This document shows positions 54,878 to 63,165 of a DNA stretch of 64,000 nucleotides, in pieces. This DNA comes from Streptomyces sp. SAI-127 (lineage in GTDB: Bacteria > Actinomycetota > Actinomycetes > Streptomycetales > Streptomycetaceae), in NCBI RefSeq assembly GCF_029894425.1, contig NZ_JARXYJ010000001.1, forward strand, positions 2,232,001-2,296,000. The letters run 5' to 3'. The position numbers were made by a program, and so were the translations under genes. A model generated the notes under the pieces. It worked only from the letters and a program-made list of their open reading frames with translations. It was not told where the DNA came from and ran no database searches. How positions within the stretch are numbered: the stretch's first letter is position 1; every line of letters starts with the position of its first letter.

Positions 54878-55037
54878 GCGTCCCGGCGACTGGTTCACAG
54901 ACGGTGAGGACTGGGGTGGACTGCTCGACCCGGGCAGCCACCCCCCGCTGACGGGGTCCGGCACCTGCCCGCCGGCCCCGCGCGGGACAACCCAGGGACA
55001 CGCGCACCAGCCTGCGCACATGCAGTACGTTCGGGTC

Positions 55038-55850
55038 ATGTCCCAGCCCGCCAAGTCCTCCCGTACACCAGCCACGTCCGACGCGCCGGAAAGTGCCGCA
55101 GGCAGTCGCGCGGCCGCCCAGCGGCTCAAGATGCGCCGAGAGCTGGCGGCCGCCGCGATGGAGCTGTTCTCCACCAAGGGGTACGAGGCAACCACTGTCG
55201 ACGAGATCGCGGCCGCGGCCGGGGTCGCCCGTCGCACCTTCTTCCGCCACTTCCGTTCCAAGGAAGAGGCGATCTTCCCCGACCACGACGACACGCTGAT
55301 CCGGGCGGAAGCCGTGCTGAACGCGGCCCCCGCGCACGAGCACCCTCTCGACACGGTGTGCCGCGGCATCAAGGAAGTCATGAAGATGTACGCGGCCCGG
55401 CCGGAGATCTCGGTCGCCCGCTACAAGCTGACGCGCGAGGTGCCGACGCTGCGCGAGGCGGAGATCGCGTCGGTGGCCCGCTATGAGCGGCTGTTCACGC
55501 GGTATCTGCTCGGGCACTTCGACGAGCACGCGCACGACGACGACGCGAACGACGATCCGCTGCTGGCGGAGGTGGCCGCGTCCGCCGTGGTCACCGCGCA
55601 CAACCATGTGCTGCGGCGATGGCTCCGGGCCGGCGGGCAGGGGGACGTGGAGGCACAGCTGGACCACGCCTTCGCGATCGTGCGGAAGACCTTCGGGACG
55701 GGCATCGGGGCCGGGCGGGACACCGCCGCGCCGCGGCCGGCTCCGGCGTCCGTGGCCTCTCAGGGGGAGGTCCTGGTAACCGTCGCTCGCACGGACGCGC
55801 CGCTCGACGAAGTGATGCGGGCCATCGAGCAGGCTCTCAAGGAGCGTTGA
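55038..55850 (+). CDS. TetR-family regulator of the ethylmalonyl-CoA locus (predicted)
   Basis: The 270-residue protein starts at ATG 55038 (an in-frame ATG at 55020 is possible). The N-terminal helix-turn-helix is AMELFSTKGYEATTVDEIAA with VARRTFFRHFRSKEEAIFPD, typical TetR. A large ligand domain follows, with a Pro-rich linker and a C-terminal helical extension. Its position between the dehydrogenase and ccr genes suggests that it senses an acyl-CoA and controls them. Confidence 0.88.
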   Translation: MSQPAKSSRTPATSDAPESAAGSRAAAQRLKMRRELAAAAMELFSTKGYEATTVDEIAAAAGVARRTFFRHFRSKEEAIFPDHDDTLIRAEAVLNAAPAHEHPLDTVCRGIKEVMKMYAARPEISVARYKLTREVPTLREAEIASVARYERLFTRYLLGHFDEHAHDDDANDDPLLAEVAASAVVTAHNHVLRRWLRAGGQGDVEAQLDHAFAIVRKTFGTGIGAGRDTAAPRPAPASVASQGEVLVTVARTDAPLDEVMRAIEQALKER

Positions 55851-55898
55851 CGGGCGCGGGTGCGTCGAGTCCGGCGACCGGTAGCACCCGATTGATAC

Positions 55899-55912
55899 CT
55901 ACTCACGAGTAG
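55899..55912. promoter_or_regulatory. Candidate TetR operator upstream of ccr
   Basis: CTACTC-AC-GAGTAG is a perfect inverted repeat with 6-base arms. With its left flank it reads TACCTACTCACG, similar to TACCCACTCGTG upstream of the dehydrogenase gene. It sits just before the predicted ccr promoter. Confidence 0.45.
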
Positions 55913-55914
55913 CT

Positions 55915-55943
55915 TTGATCGATCATCGCTCATTTGTTACGTA
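55915..55943 (+). promoter_or_regulatory. Possible vegetative promoter of ccr
   Basis: TTGATC (55915-55920), a 17-base spacer and TACGTA (55938-55943) resemble a housekeeping promoter in a locally AT-rich patch. The leader to the GTG at 56214 would be about 265 bases and shows no recognised riboswitch. Confidence 0.35.
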
Positions 55944-56213
55944 AAGATTTCATCTGAGGGGAATCTCTGGCACTCAGTGCCTTGCACGGTGGCACGCGGT
56001 GTCTTACGTTGAAGGTGTCCGGGCGGCCGGCGTGCAGAGACCATTCGTACGTCGGCTGTCCCAACAAGTCATCGGCTTGCCCGCCCGGACGCCTGCGTCA
56101 CAGGCAACCTCCTGCGCCACAAAGCGCTGCCGAACAGCATGACCGCCGAACCGACGGCACCGACGTAACCCTCAGCGTCTCCCCTCAAGACGCCATTCGC
56201 CGGAGGCAACACC

Positions 56214-57557
56214 GTGACCGTGAAGGACATCCTGGACGCGATCCAGTCGCCGGACTCGACTCCGGCCGACTTCGCCGCTCTGCCGCTCCCCGAGTCGTAC
56301 CGCGCCATCACCGTCCACAAGGACGAGACGGAGATGTTCGCGGGCCTGCAGACCCGCGACAAGGACCCGCGCAAGTCGATCCACCTCGACGACGTGCCGG
56401 TGCCCGAGCTCGGCCCGGGCGAGGCCCTGGTCGCCGTCATGGCATCGAGTGTCAACTACAACTCGGTGTGGACCTCGATCTTCGAGCCGCTGTCGACCTT
56501 CGGGTTCCTGGAGCGCTACGGCCGTACCAACGACCTGGCCAAGCGCCACGACCTGCCGTACCACATCATCGGCTCCGACCTCGCGGGCGTCGTCCTGCGC
56601 ACCGGCCCGGGCGTCAACGCCTGGAAGCCCGGCGACGAGGTCGTCGCCCACTGTCTCTCGGTCGAGATGGAGTCCTCGGACGGCCACAACGACACGATGC
56701 TCGACCCCGAGCAGCGCATCTGGGGCTTCGAGACCAACTTCGGCGGACTGGCGGAGATCGCGCTGGTCAAGTCCAACCAGTTGATGCCGAAGCCGGGCCA
56801 CCTCAGCTGGGAGGAGGCCGCCGCCCCGGGGCTGGTGAACTCCACCGCCTACCGGCAGCTCGTCTCCCGCAACGGCGCCGCCATGAAGCAGGGCGACAAC
56901 GTCCTGATCTGGGGTGCGAGCGGCGGACTCGGCTCGTACGCCACGCAGTTCGCGCTGGCCGGAGGCGCCAACCCGATCTGTGTCGTCTCCAGCGACCAGA
57001 AGGCGGACATCTGCCGCTCGATGGGCGCCGAGGCGATCATCGACCGCAACGCCGAGGACTACAAGTTCTGGAAGGACGAGACCACCCAGGACCCGAAGGA
57101 GTGGAAGCGCTTCGGCAAGCGCATCCGCGAACTCACCGGCGGCGAGGACATCGACATCGTCTTCGAGCACCCCGGCCGCGAGACCTTCGGCGCGAGCGTC
57201 TTCGTCACCCGCAAGGGCGGCACCATCACCACCTGCGCCTCGACCTCGGGCTACATGCACGAGTACGACAACCGCTACCTGTGGATGTCCCTGAAGCGGA
57301 TCATCGGCTCGCACTTCGCCAACTACCGCGAGGCCTGGGAGGCCAACCGGCTCATCGCGAAGGGCAAGATCCACCCGACGCTGTCGAAGGTCTACTCCCT
57401 GGAGGAGACCGGCCAGGCGGCCTACGACGTGCACCGCAACCTCCACCAGGGCAAGGTCGGCGTGCTGTGCCTGGCCCCCGAGGCGGGTCTCGGTGTGCGC
57501 GACGAGGAGATGCGCGCCAAGCACATCGACGCCATCAACCGCTTCCGCAACATCTGA
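56214..57557 (+). CDS. ccr: Crotonyl-CoA carboxylase/reductase
   Basis: The 447-residue enzyme converts crotonyl-CoA, CO2 and NADPH to ethylmalonyl-CoA. It starts at GTG 56214 (CGGAGGC upstream). It is a medium-chain dehydrogenase-fold protein with the nucleotide motif LIWGASGGLGSYATQFALA. CO2-binding residues described for the Kitasatospora enzyme have equivalents here: Asn81 (ASSVNYNSVW), Phe172-Glu173 (WGFETNFGG) and His367 (GSHFANYRE). It is the key step of the ethylmalonyl-CoA pathway and an extender-unit source. meaA follows after 17 bases. Confidence 0.95.
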   Translation: MTVKDILDAIQSPDSTPADFAALPLPESYRAITVHKDETEMFAGLQTRDKDPRKSIHLDDVPVPELGPGEALVAVMASSVNYNSVWTSIFEPLSTFGFLERYGRTNDLAKRHDLPYHIIGSDLAGVVLRTGPGVNAWKPGDEVVAHCLSVEMESSDGHNDTMLDPEQRIWGFETNFGGLAEIALVKSNQLMPKPGHLSWEEAAAPGLVNSTAYRQLVSRNGAAMKQGDNVLIWGASGGLGSYATQFALAGGANPICVVSSDQKADICRSMGAEAIIDRNAEDYKFWKDETTQDPKEWKRFGKRIRELTGGEDIDIVFEHPGRETFGASVFVTRKGGTITTCASTSGYMHEYDNRYLWMSLKRIIGSHFANYREAWEANRLIAKGKIHPTLSKVYSLEETGQAAYDVHRNLHQGKVGVLCLAPEAGLGVRDEEMRAKHIDAINRFRNI

Positions 57558-57574
57558 GACACCCGGGGTCATAG

Positions 57575-59647
57575 ATGACTGAGCGTCAGTCCGCCGAAGG
57601 CAAGCGGGAGCCTGCGCCGCAGGCGCCCAAGGAAAGGGACCGGCCGTGGCTCATGCGCACGTATGCCGGTCACTCCACGGCCGAGGCGTCGAACGAGCTG
57701 TACCGGCGCAACCTCGCCAAGGGGCAGACCGGCCTGTCGGTCGCGTTCGACCTGCCGACGCAGACCGGCTACGACTCCGACCACATCCTCGCCCGCGGCG
57801 AGGTCGGCCGGGTCGGCGTGCCGATCGCGCACCTCGGTGACATGCGCCGGCTGTTCCAGGACATCCCCCTGGAGCAGATGAACACCTCGATGACGATCAA
57901 CGCCACCGCCATGTGGCTGCTGGCGCTCTACCAGGTCGTCGCGGAGGAGCAGGGCGCGGACATCACCCAGCTCCAGGGCACGACCCAGAACGACATCGTC
58001 AAGGAGTACCTGTCCCGCGGGACGCACGTCTTCCCGCCGGTGCCGAGCCTCCGTCTGACGACCGACATGATCGCGTACACGGTCTCCCACATCCCGAAGT
58101 GGAACCCGATCAACATCTGCAGCTACCACCTGCAGGAGGCGGGCGCCACACCGGTCCAGGAGATCGCGTACGCGATGTCGACGGCGATCGCGGTGCTGGA
58201 CGCCGTCCGGGACTCCGGCCAGGTGCCGCAGGAGCGCATGGGCGATGTCGTCGGCCGTATCTCCTTCTTCGTGAACGCGGGCGTCCGGTTCATCGAGGAG
58301 ATGTGCAAGATGCGCGCCTTCGGCCGTATCTGGGACGAGGTCACGCGGGAGCGCTACGGCATCGAGAACCCCAAGCACCGGCGCTTCCGGTACGGCGTCC
58401 AGGTCAACTCCCTCGGGCTGACCGAGGCGCAGCCGGAGAACAACGTCCAGCGGATCGTCCTCGAGATGCTGGCCGTGACCCTCTCGAAGGACGCACGCGC
58501 GCGTGCCGTCCAGCTGCCGGCCTGGAACGAGGCCCTCGGTCTCCCCCGGCCCTGGGACCAGCAGTGGTCGCTGCGGATGCAGCAGGTCCTGGCGTACGAG
58601 AGCGACCTGCTGGAGTACGCGGACATCTTCGAGGGCTCCCGCGTCATCGAGGCGAAGGTCTCCATGCTGGTCGAGGAGTCCCTCGCGGAGATCGACCGGA
58701 TCCAGGAGATGGGCGGCGCGATGGCCGCCGTCGAGTCGGGCTATCTGAAGTCGCAGCTCGTCTCCTCGCATGCCGAGCGCCGGGCCCGTATCGAGTCCGG
58801 GCAGGAGAAGATCATCGGCGTCAACATCTTCGAGACGACCGAGCCCAACCCGCTGACGGCCGACCTCGACACCGCGATCCAGACGGTCGACCCGGCCGTC
58901 GAGGCCCGGGTCATCTCGGGGCTCCAGCACTGGCGCGACACCCGCTACCAGCCGCCCTTCAACCATCCGCGTCCCTGCAAGGCGCTGGAGAAGCTGAAGG
59001 AGGCCGCCAAGGGCACCGCCAACCTCATGGAGGCCACCCTGGAGTGCGCCCGTGCCGGTGTCACGACCGGCGAGTGGGCCGGGGCGCTGCGCGAGGTGTT
59101 CGGCGAGTTCCGCGCCCCGACCGGCGTGTCGTCTGCGCCGGTCGCGGTCCCGGCGGAGGAGGGTTCGGCCATGGCCGACGTCCGCCGCAGGGTCGACGTG
59201 ACCGCGAAGGACCTGGGCGTCGGAAAGCTGCGCTTCCTGGTCGGCAAGCCGGGCCTGGACGGGCACTCCAACGGCGCCGAGCAGATAGCCGTACGCGCGC
59301 GGGACGCCGGCTTCGAGGTGGTGTACCAGGGCATCCGGCTGACGCCCGAGCAGATCGTGGACGCGGCCCTCGCCGAGGACGTGCACGCGGTCGGTCTGTC
59401 GATCCTCTCCGGCTCGCACGCCCAGCTGGTGCCGGACGTGCTCGAGAGGCTGCATGTGGCAGGCGCCACAGATGTACCTGTCATCGCCGGTGGGATCATC
59501 CCCAATGGAGACGCCGAACAGCTCAGGGCTGCCGGCGTGGCCGCGGTCTTCACCCCGAAGGACTTCGACATCACCGGAATCATCGGCCGCATCGTCGACG
59601 AGATCCGGAAAGCGAACAAGCTCGACCCCCTGGAGGTCCCCGCATGA
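57575..59647 (+). CDS. meaA: MeaA-type (ethylmalonyl-CoA) mutase, B12-dependent
   Basis: The 690-residue protein has the acyl-CoA mutase barrel (WLMRTYAGHSTAEASNELYR, GLSVAFDLPTQTGYDSDH, IPLEQMNTSMTINATAMWLL) and a C-terminal B12 domain with the DxHxxG motif (KPGLDGHSNGAEQIA) and VGLSILSGSHAQLVPDVL. The substrate should be ethylmalonyl-CoA, giving methylsuccinyl-CoA, based on the family and its place after ccr. Its stop overlaps the lyase start (ATGA). Confidence 0.93.
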   Translation: MTERQSAEGKREPAPQAPKERDRPWLMRTYAGHSTAEASNELYRRNLAKGQTGLSVAFDLPTQTGYDSDHILARGEVGRVGVPIAHLGDMRRLFQDIPLEQMNTSMTINATAMWLLALYQVVAEEQGADITQLQGTTQNDIVKEYLSRGTHVFPPVPSLRLTTDMIAYTVSHIPKWNPINICSYHLQEAGATPVQEIAYAMSTAIAVLDAVRDSGQVPQERMGDVVGRISFFVNAGVRFIEEMCKMRAFGRIWDEVTRERYGIENPKHRRFRYGVQVNSLGLTEAQPENNVQRIVLEMLAVTLSKDARARAVQLPAWNEALGLPRPWDQQWSLRMQQVLAYESDLLEYADIFEGSRVIEAKVSMLVEESLAEIDRIQEMGGAMAAVESGYLKSQLVSSHAERRARIESGQEKIIGVNIFETTEPNPLTADLDTAIQTVDPAVEARVISGLQHWRDTRYQPPFNHPRPCKALEKLKEAAKGTANLMEATLECARAGVTTGEWAGALREVFGEFRAPTGVSSAPVAVPAEEGSAMADVRRRVDVTAKDLGVGKLRFLVGKPGLDGHSNGAEQIAVRARDAGFEVVYQGIRLTPEQIVDAALAEDVHAVGLSILSGSHAQLVPDVLERLHVAGATDVPVIAGGIIPNGDAEQLRAAGVAAVFTPKDFDITGIIGRIVDEIRKANKLDPLEVPA

Positions 59648-60603
59648 CCGTCAACCGTCTGCGTCCCCGCCGCTCGTGTCTCGCGGTACCGGGAAGCAAC
59701 CCCCGCTTCCTGGAGAAGGCGCAGGGCCTCCCGGCGGACCAGGTCTTCCTCGACCTGGAGGACGCGTGCGCCCCGCTCGCCAAGCCCGAGGCGCGGCACA
59801 CCATCGTCAAGTTCCTCAACGAGGGCGACTGGACCGGCAAGACGAGGGTCGTGCGCGTCAACGACTGGACGACCGAGTGGACGTACCGCGATGTCGTCAC
59901 GGTCGTCGAGGGCGCGGGCCAGAACCTCGACTGCATCATGCTGCCGAAGGTGCAGACGGCCGAGCAGATCGTCGCGCTCGACCTCCTGCTGACCCAGATC
60001 GAGAAGACCATGGGCTTCGAGGTCGGCAAGATCGGCATCGAGGCGCAGATCGAGAACGCGCAGGGCCTCAACAACGTCAACGAGATCGCGACGGCCTCCC
60101 AGCGCGTCGAGACGATCATCTTCGGCCCGGCCGACTTCATGGCGTCGATCAACATGAAGTCGCTGGTCGTGGGTGAGCAGCCGCCCGGTTACCCGGCGGA
60201 CGCCTACCACTACATCCTGATGAAGATCCTGATGGCGGCCCGCGCCAACAACCTCCAGGCGATCGACGGCCCCTACCTGCAGATCCGCAACGTCGACGGC
60301 TACCGCGAGGTCGCCCAGCGCGCCGCGGCCCTCGGCTTCGACGGCAAGTGGGTGCTGCACCCGGGCCAGGTGGAGGCGTCCAACGAGATCTTCTCGCCCT
60401 CGCAGGAGGACTACGACCACGCCGAGCTGATCCTGGACGCGTACGAGTACTTCACGTCCGAGGCGGGCGGCAAGAAGGGCTCGGCGATGATCGGCGACGA
60501 GATGATCGACGAGGCCAGCCGCAAGATGGCGCTGGTCATCTCCGGCAAGGGCCGTGCGGCCGGCATGCAGCGCACGTCCAAGTTCGAGATCCCGGAAGGC
60601 TGA
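59644..60603 (+). CDS. HpcH/HpaI/CitE-type lyase, probable beta-methylmalyl-CoA/malyl-CoA lyase
   Basis: The 319-residue protein has the CitE-like barrel: RRSCLAVPGSNPRFLEKAQG, DQVFLDLEDACAP (metal Glu/Asp), IMLPKVQTAEQI and a helix-rich C-terminus with GKWVLHPGQVEASNEIFSPS. In the ethylmalonyl-CoA pathway this family splits beta-methylmalyl-CoA to glyoxylate and propionyl-CoA. It is coupled to meaA and followed by the dehydratase after 5 bases. Confidence 0.88.
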   Translation: MTVNRLRPRRSCLAVPGSNPRFLEKAQGLPADQVFLDLEDACAPLAKPEARHTIVKFLNEGDWTGKTRVVRVNDWTTEWTYRDVVTVVEGAGQNLDCIMLPKVQTAEQIVALDLLLTQIEKTMGFEVGKIGIEAQIENAQGLNNVNEIATASQRVETIIFGPADFMASINMKSLVVGEQPPGYPADAYHYILMKILMAARANNLQAIDGPYLQIRNVDGYREVAQRAAALGFDGKWVLHPGQVEASNEIFSPSQEDYDHAELILDAYEYFTSEAGGKKGSAMIGDEMIDEASRKMALVISGKGRAAGMQRTSKFEIPEG

Positions 60604-60608
60604 GCGCG

Positions 60609-61121
60609 ATGCAGTTCGGACGCACCTACGAGGAGTTCGAGGTCGGGGCGGTCTACAAGCACTGGCCCGGGAAGACGGTCACGGAGTACGACGACCATCT
60701 CTTCTGTCTCCTGACCATGAATCACCACCCGCTCCACATGGACAGCAATTACGCGGAGCAGACGACCGACTTCGGCAAGAACGTCGTGGTCGGGAACTAC
60801 ATCTACTCCCTGCTGCTCGGCATGTCCGTGCCGGACGTCTCCGGCAAGGCGATCGCCAACCTGGAGATCGAGTCGCTCAGGCACGTGGCGCCGACCTTCC
60901 ACGGCGACACGATCTACGGCGAGACGACCGTGCTCGACAAGTGGCCGTCCAAGTCGAAGAACGACCGCGGGATCGTGTACGTCGAGACCAAGGGCTACAA
61001 GCAGGACGGCACGCTGGTCTGCGTGTTCCGCCGCAAGGTGATGGTGCCGACCGAGACGTACATCAAGGAGCGCGGCGGCGAGCAGCCGGGCCGCCCCCAG
61101 CTGAGGGAGCAGGAGAAGTAG
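60609..61121 (+). CDS. MaoC-type dehydratase, probable mesaconyl-CoA hydratase
   Basis: The 170-residue hot-dog-fold protein starts at ATG 60609. It begins QFGRTYEEFEVGAVYKHWPG and has the MaoC hydratase pattern YDDHLFCLLTMNHHPLHMDS, with Asp/His catalytic candidates, and VVVGNYIYSLLLGMSVPDVS. It fits the interconversion of mesaconyl-CoA and beta-methylmalyl-CoA, from context. It lies between the lyase and the acyl-CoA dehydrogenase. Confidence 0.85.
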   Translation: MQFGRTYEEFEVGAVYKHWPGKTVTEYDDHLFCLLTMNHHPLHMDSNYAEQTTDFGKNVVVGNYIYSLLLGMSVPDVSGKAIANLEIESLRHVAPTFHGDTIYGETTVLDKWPSKSKNDRGIVYVETKGYKQDGTLVCVFRRKVMVPTETYIKERGGEQPGRPQLREQEK

Positions 61122-61123
61122 CC

Positions 61124-62338
61124 ATGGCGCGACTCGCCCAGACCGCCGGTCTGACCGACATCCAGCAGGAGATCCTCTCCACCGTCCGCGACTTCGTGGA
61201 CAAGGAGATCATCCCGGTCGCCACCGAGCTGGAACACCGCGACGAGTACCCGCAGCAGATCGTCGACGGGCTCAAGGAGTTGGGCCTGTTCGGGCTGATG
61301 ATCCCCGAGGAGTACGGCGGTCTGGGCGAGTCCCTCCTGACGTACGCGCTGTGTGTGGAGGAGATCGCCCGCGGCTGGATGTCGGTCTCCGGCATCATCA
61401 ACACCCACTTCATCGTGGCGTACATGCTCAAGCAGCACGGCACCCAGGAGCAGAAGGACCACTTCCTGCCGAGGATGGCGGCCGGCGACATCCGCGGCGC
61501 CTTCTCGATGTCGGAGCCGGCGCTCGGCTCGGACGTGTCCGCCATCACGTCCAAGGCGGTCAAGGACGGCGACGAGTACGTCCTGAACGGTCAGAAGATG
61601 TGGCTGACGAACGGCGGGACGTCAAGCCTGGTCGCCGTTCTCGTCCGAAGTGATGAAGGACACTCCCCTGAAGAGGCGGCCGCCAAGCCCCACAAGTCGA
61701 TGACGACCTTCCTGATCGAGAAGGAGCCCGGCTTCGGAGAGGTCCGTCCGGGCCTCACCATCCCCGGGAAGATCGACAAGATGGGCTACAAGGGTGTCGA
61801 CACCACCGAGATGATCATGGATGGCCTGCGACTTCCGGCCAACCGTGTGCTCGGCGGGGCCACCGGCCGAGGTTTTTACCAAATGATGGACGGAGTCGAA
61901 GTAGGCCGCGTCAATGTGGCGGCACGTGGCTGCGGTGTCGCTCAGCGTGCCTTCGAGCTGGGTGTCTCGTACGCCCAGCAGCGTCACACCTTCGGCAAGC
62001 CGATCGCTCAGCACCAGGCGATTCAGTTCAAGCTGGCCGAGATGGCTACCAAGGTCGAGGCCGCGCATGCGATGATGGTCAACGCGGCACGCAAAAAGGA
62101 CTCCGGTGAGCGAAACGACCTTGAGGCAGGGATGGCGAAGTACCTCGCCTCCGAGTACTGCAAGGAGGTCGTGGAGGACGCCTTCCGGATCCACGGCGGC
62201 TACGGCTTCTCCAAGGAGTACGAGATCGAGCGCCTCTACCGTGAGGCTCCGATGCTGCTGATCGGTGAAGGTACCGCCGAGATCCAGAAAATGATCATCG
62301 GTCGCAGGCTGCTCGAAGAGTATCGGTTCCAGGGCTAG
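61124..62338 (+). CDS. Acyl-CoA dehydrogenase, probable methylsuccinyl-CoA dehydrogenase role
   Basis: The 404-residue flavoprotein has GAFSMSEPALGSDVSAITSK, WLTNGGTSSLVAVLVRSD, VEVGRVNVAARGCGVAQRAF, DAFRIHGGYGFSKEYEIERL and the catalytic Glu in LIGEGTAEIQKM. It is shorter than proteobacterial methylsuccinyl-CoA dehydrogenases (about 550), so the role comes from operon position. From about 61,620 onward, third positions include more A and T than in the neighbours. Confidence 0.88.
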   Translation: MARLAQTAGLTDIQQEILSTVRDFVDKEIIPVATELEHRDEYPQQIVDGLKELGLFGLMIPEEYGGLGESLLTYALCVEEIARGWMSVSGIINTHFIVAYMLKQHGTQEQKDHFLPRMAAGDIRGAFSMSEPALGSDVSAITSKAVKDGDEYVLNGQKMWLTNGGTSSLVAVLVRSDEGHSPEEAAAKPHKSMTTFLIEKEPGFGEVRPGLTIPGKIDKMGYKGVDTTEMIMDGLRLPANRVLGGATGRGFYQMMDGVEVGRVNVAARGCGVAQRAFELGVSYAQQRHTFGKPIAQHQAIQFKLAEMATKVEAAHAMMVNAARKKDSGERNDLEAGMAKYLASEYCKEVVEDAFRIHGGYGFSKEYEIERLYREAPMLLIGEGTAEIQKMIIGRRLLEEYRFQG

Positions 62339-62349
62339 ATGTCCGGATA

Positions 62350-62384
62350 CGGGGTGTTTTCTTGGAGAAGAAGATCACACCCCG
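62350..62384 (+). terminator. Hairpin after the ethylmalonyl-CoA operon
   Basis: CGGGGTGT (62350-62357) pairs perfectly with ACACCCCG (62377-62384), and the loop contains a further TTCTT/AAGAA pairing. It separates the acyl-CoA dehydrogenase gene from psd. Confidence 0.6.
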
Positions 62385-62508
62385 TCAAGTCGGTTCAGCC
62401 GCCGACTCGGCTTCCTGGCTTGCCCAGTTGTGGCCCACGACCGGTACGATCCCGGAAAGCCGCCGTCCCCCGTCTAGTGCGCGGCATCATCCGCTACGAA
62501 GGTCATCC

Positions 62509-63165
62509 ATGCCCCACAGCCAAACCTCTGCACCTCGCGACAGCCTGGCAGGCGTACGCCTCGCGCGCGGAGCATCGCCGTGGCTCCTCCCGACCGTCGC
62601 CACCGCAGCAGTGAGCCTGGTACGCGCGCGCAAGTCCGGCGCCGCCAAGGCCGTCGCCGTGCCCGCCACCGCGCTGGCGGCGGGCATGCTGTGGTTCTTC
62701 CGCGACCCCGAGCGCGAGATCGCCCCGGGCCGGGTCATCTCGCCCGCCGACGGTGTGGTGCAGAGCATCATGCCGTGGAAGGACGGTCGCACCCGGGTCG
62801 CGATCTTCATGAGCCCGCTCAACGTCCACGTCAACCGCGCGCCGCTCTCCGGCACGGTGGCCTCGGTCGAGCACATCCCCGGCGGGTTCGTTCCGGCGTT
62901 CAACAAGGAGAGCGAGAACAACGAGCGCGTCGTCTGGCACTTCGACACCGAGCTCGGTGACATCGAAATGATCCAGATCGCCGGCGCCGTCGCCCGCCGC
63001 ATCGTTCCCTACCTCCCGCAGGGCACGAAGGTCGAGCAGGGCGACCGCATCGGTCTGATCCGCTTCGGCTCGCGCGTCGACATCTACCTGCCGGAGGGCG
63101 TTGAGGTCGCGGTCGAGGTCGGCCAGAAGACGGTGGCTGGGGTGACTCGCATTGACCGTGATTGA
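62509..63165 (+). CDS. psd: Phosphatidylserine decarboxylase
   Basis: The 218-residue proenzyme starts at ATG 62509. It has a membrane-associated N-terminus, then WFFRDPEREIAPGRVISPAD, IFMSPLNVHVNRAPLSG, and the autocleavage Gly-Ser near the C-terminus (IRFGSRVDIYLPEG), where the Ser becomes the pyruvoyl group. It makes phosphatidylethanolamine. pssA begins inside its 3' end. Confidence 0.93.
   Translation: MPHSQTSAPRDSLAGVRLARGASPWLLPTVATAAVSLVRARKSGAAKAVAVPATALAAGMLWFFRDPEREIAPGRVISPADGVVQSIMPWKDGRTRVAIFMSPLNVHVNRAPLSGTVASVEHIPGGFVPAFNKESENNERVVWHFDTELGDIEMIQIAGAVARRIVPYLPQGTKVEQGDRIGLIRFGSRVDIYLPEGVEVAVEVGQKTVAGVTRIDRD

Noticed and set aside
57913..60603. A possible 896-residue fusion ending in the HpcH/CitE-type lyase
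   Set aside because: The upstream part is an out-of-frame shadow of meaA; the lyase has its own ATG with an ATGA overlap.
60554..62338. A possible 594-residue acyl-CoA dehydrogenase with an N-terminal extension
   Set aside because: The extension is the wrong frame of the MaoC-type gene; the ATG at 61124 gives the normal family length.
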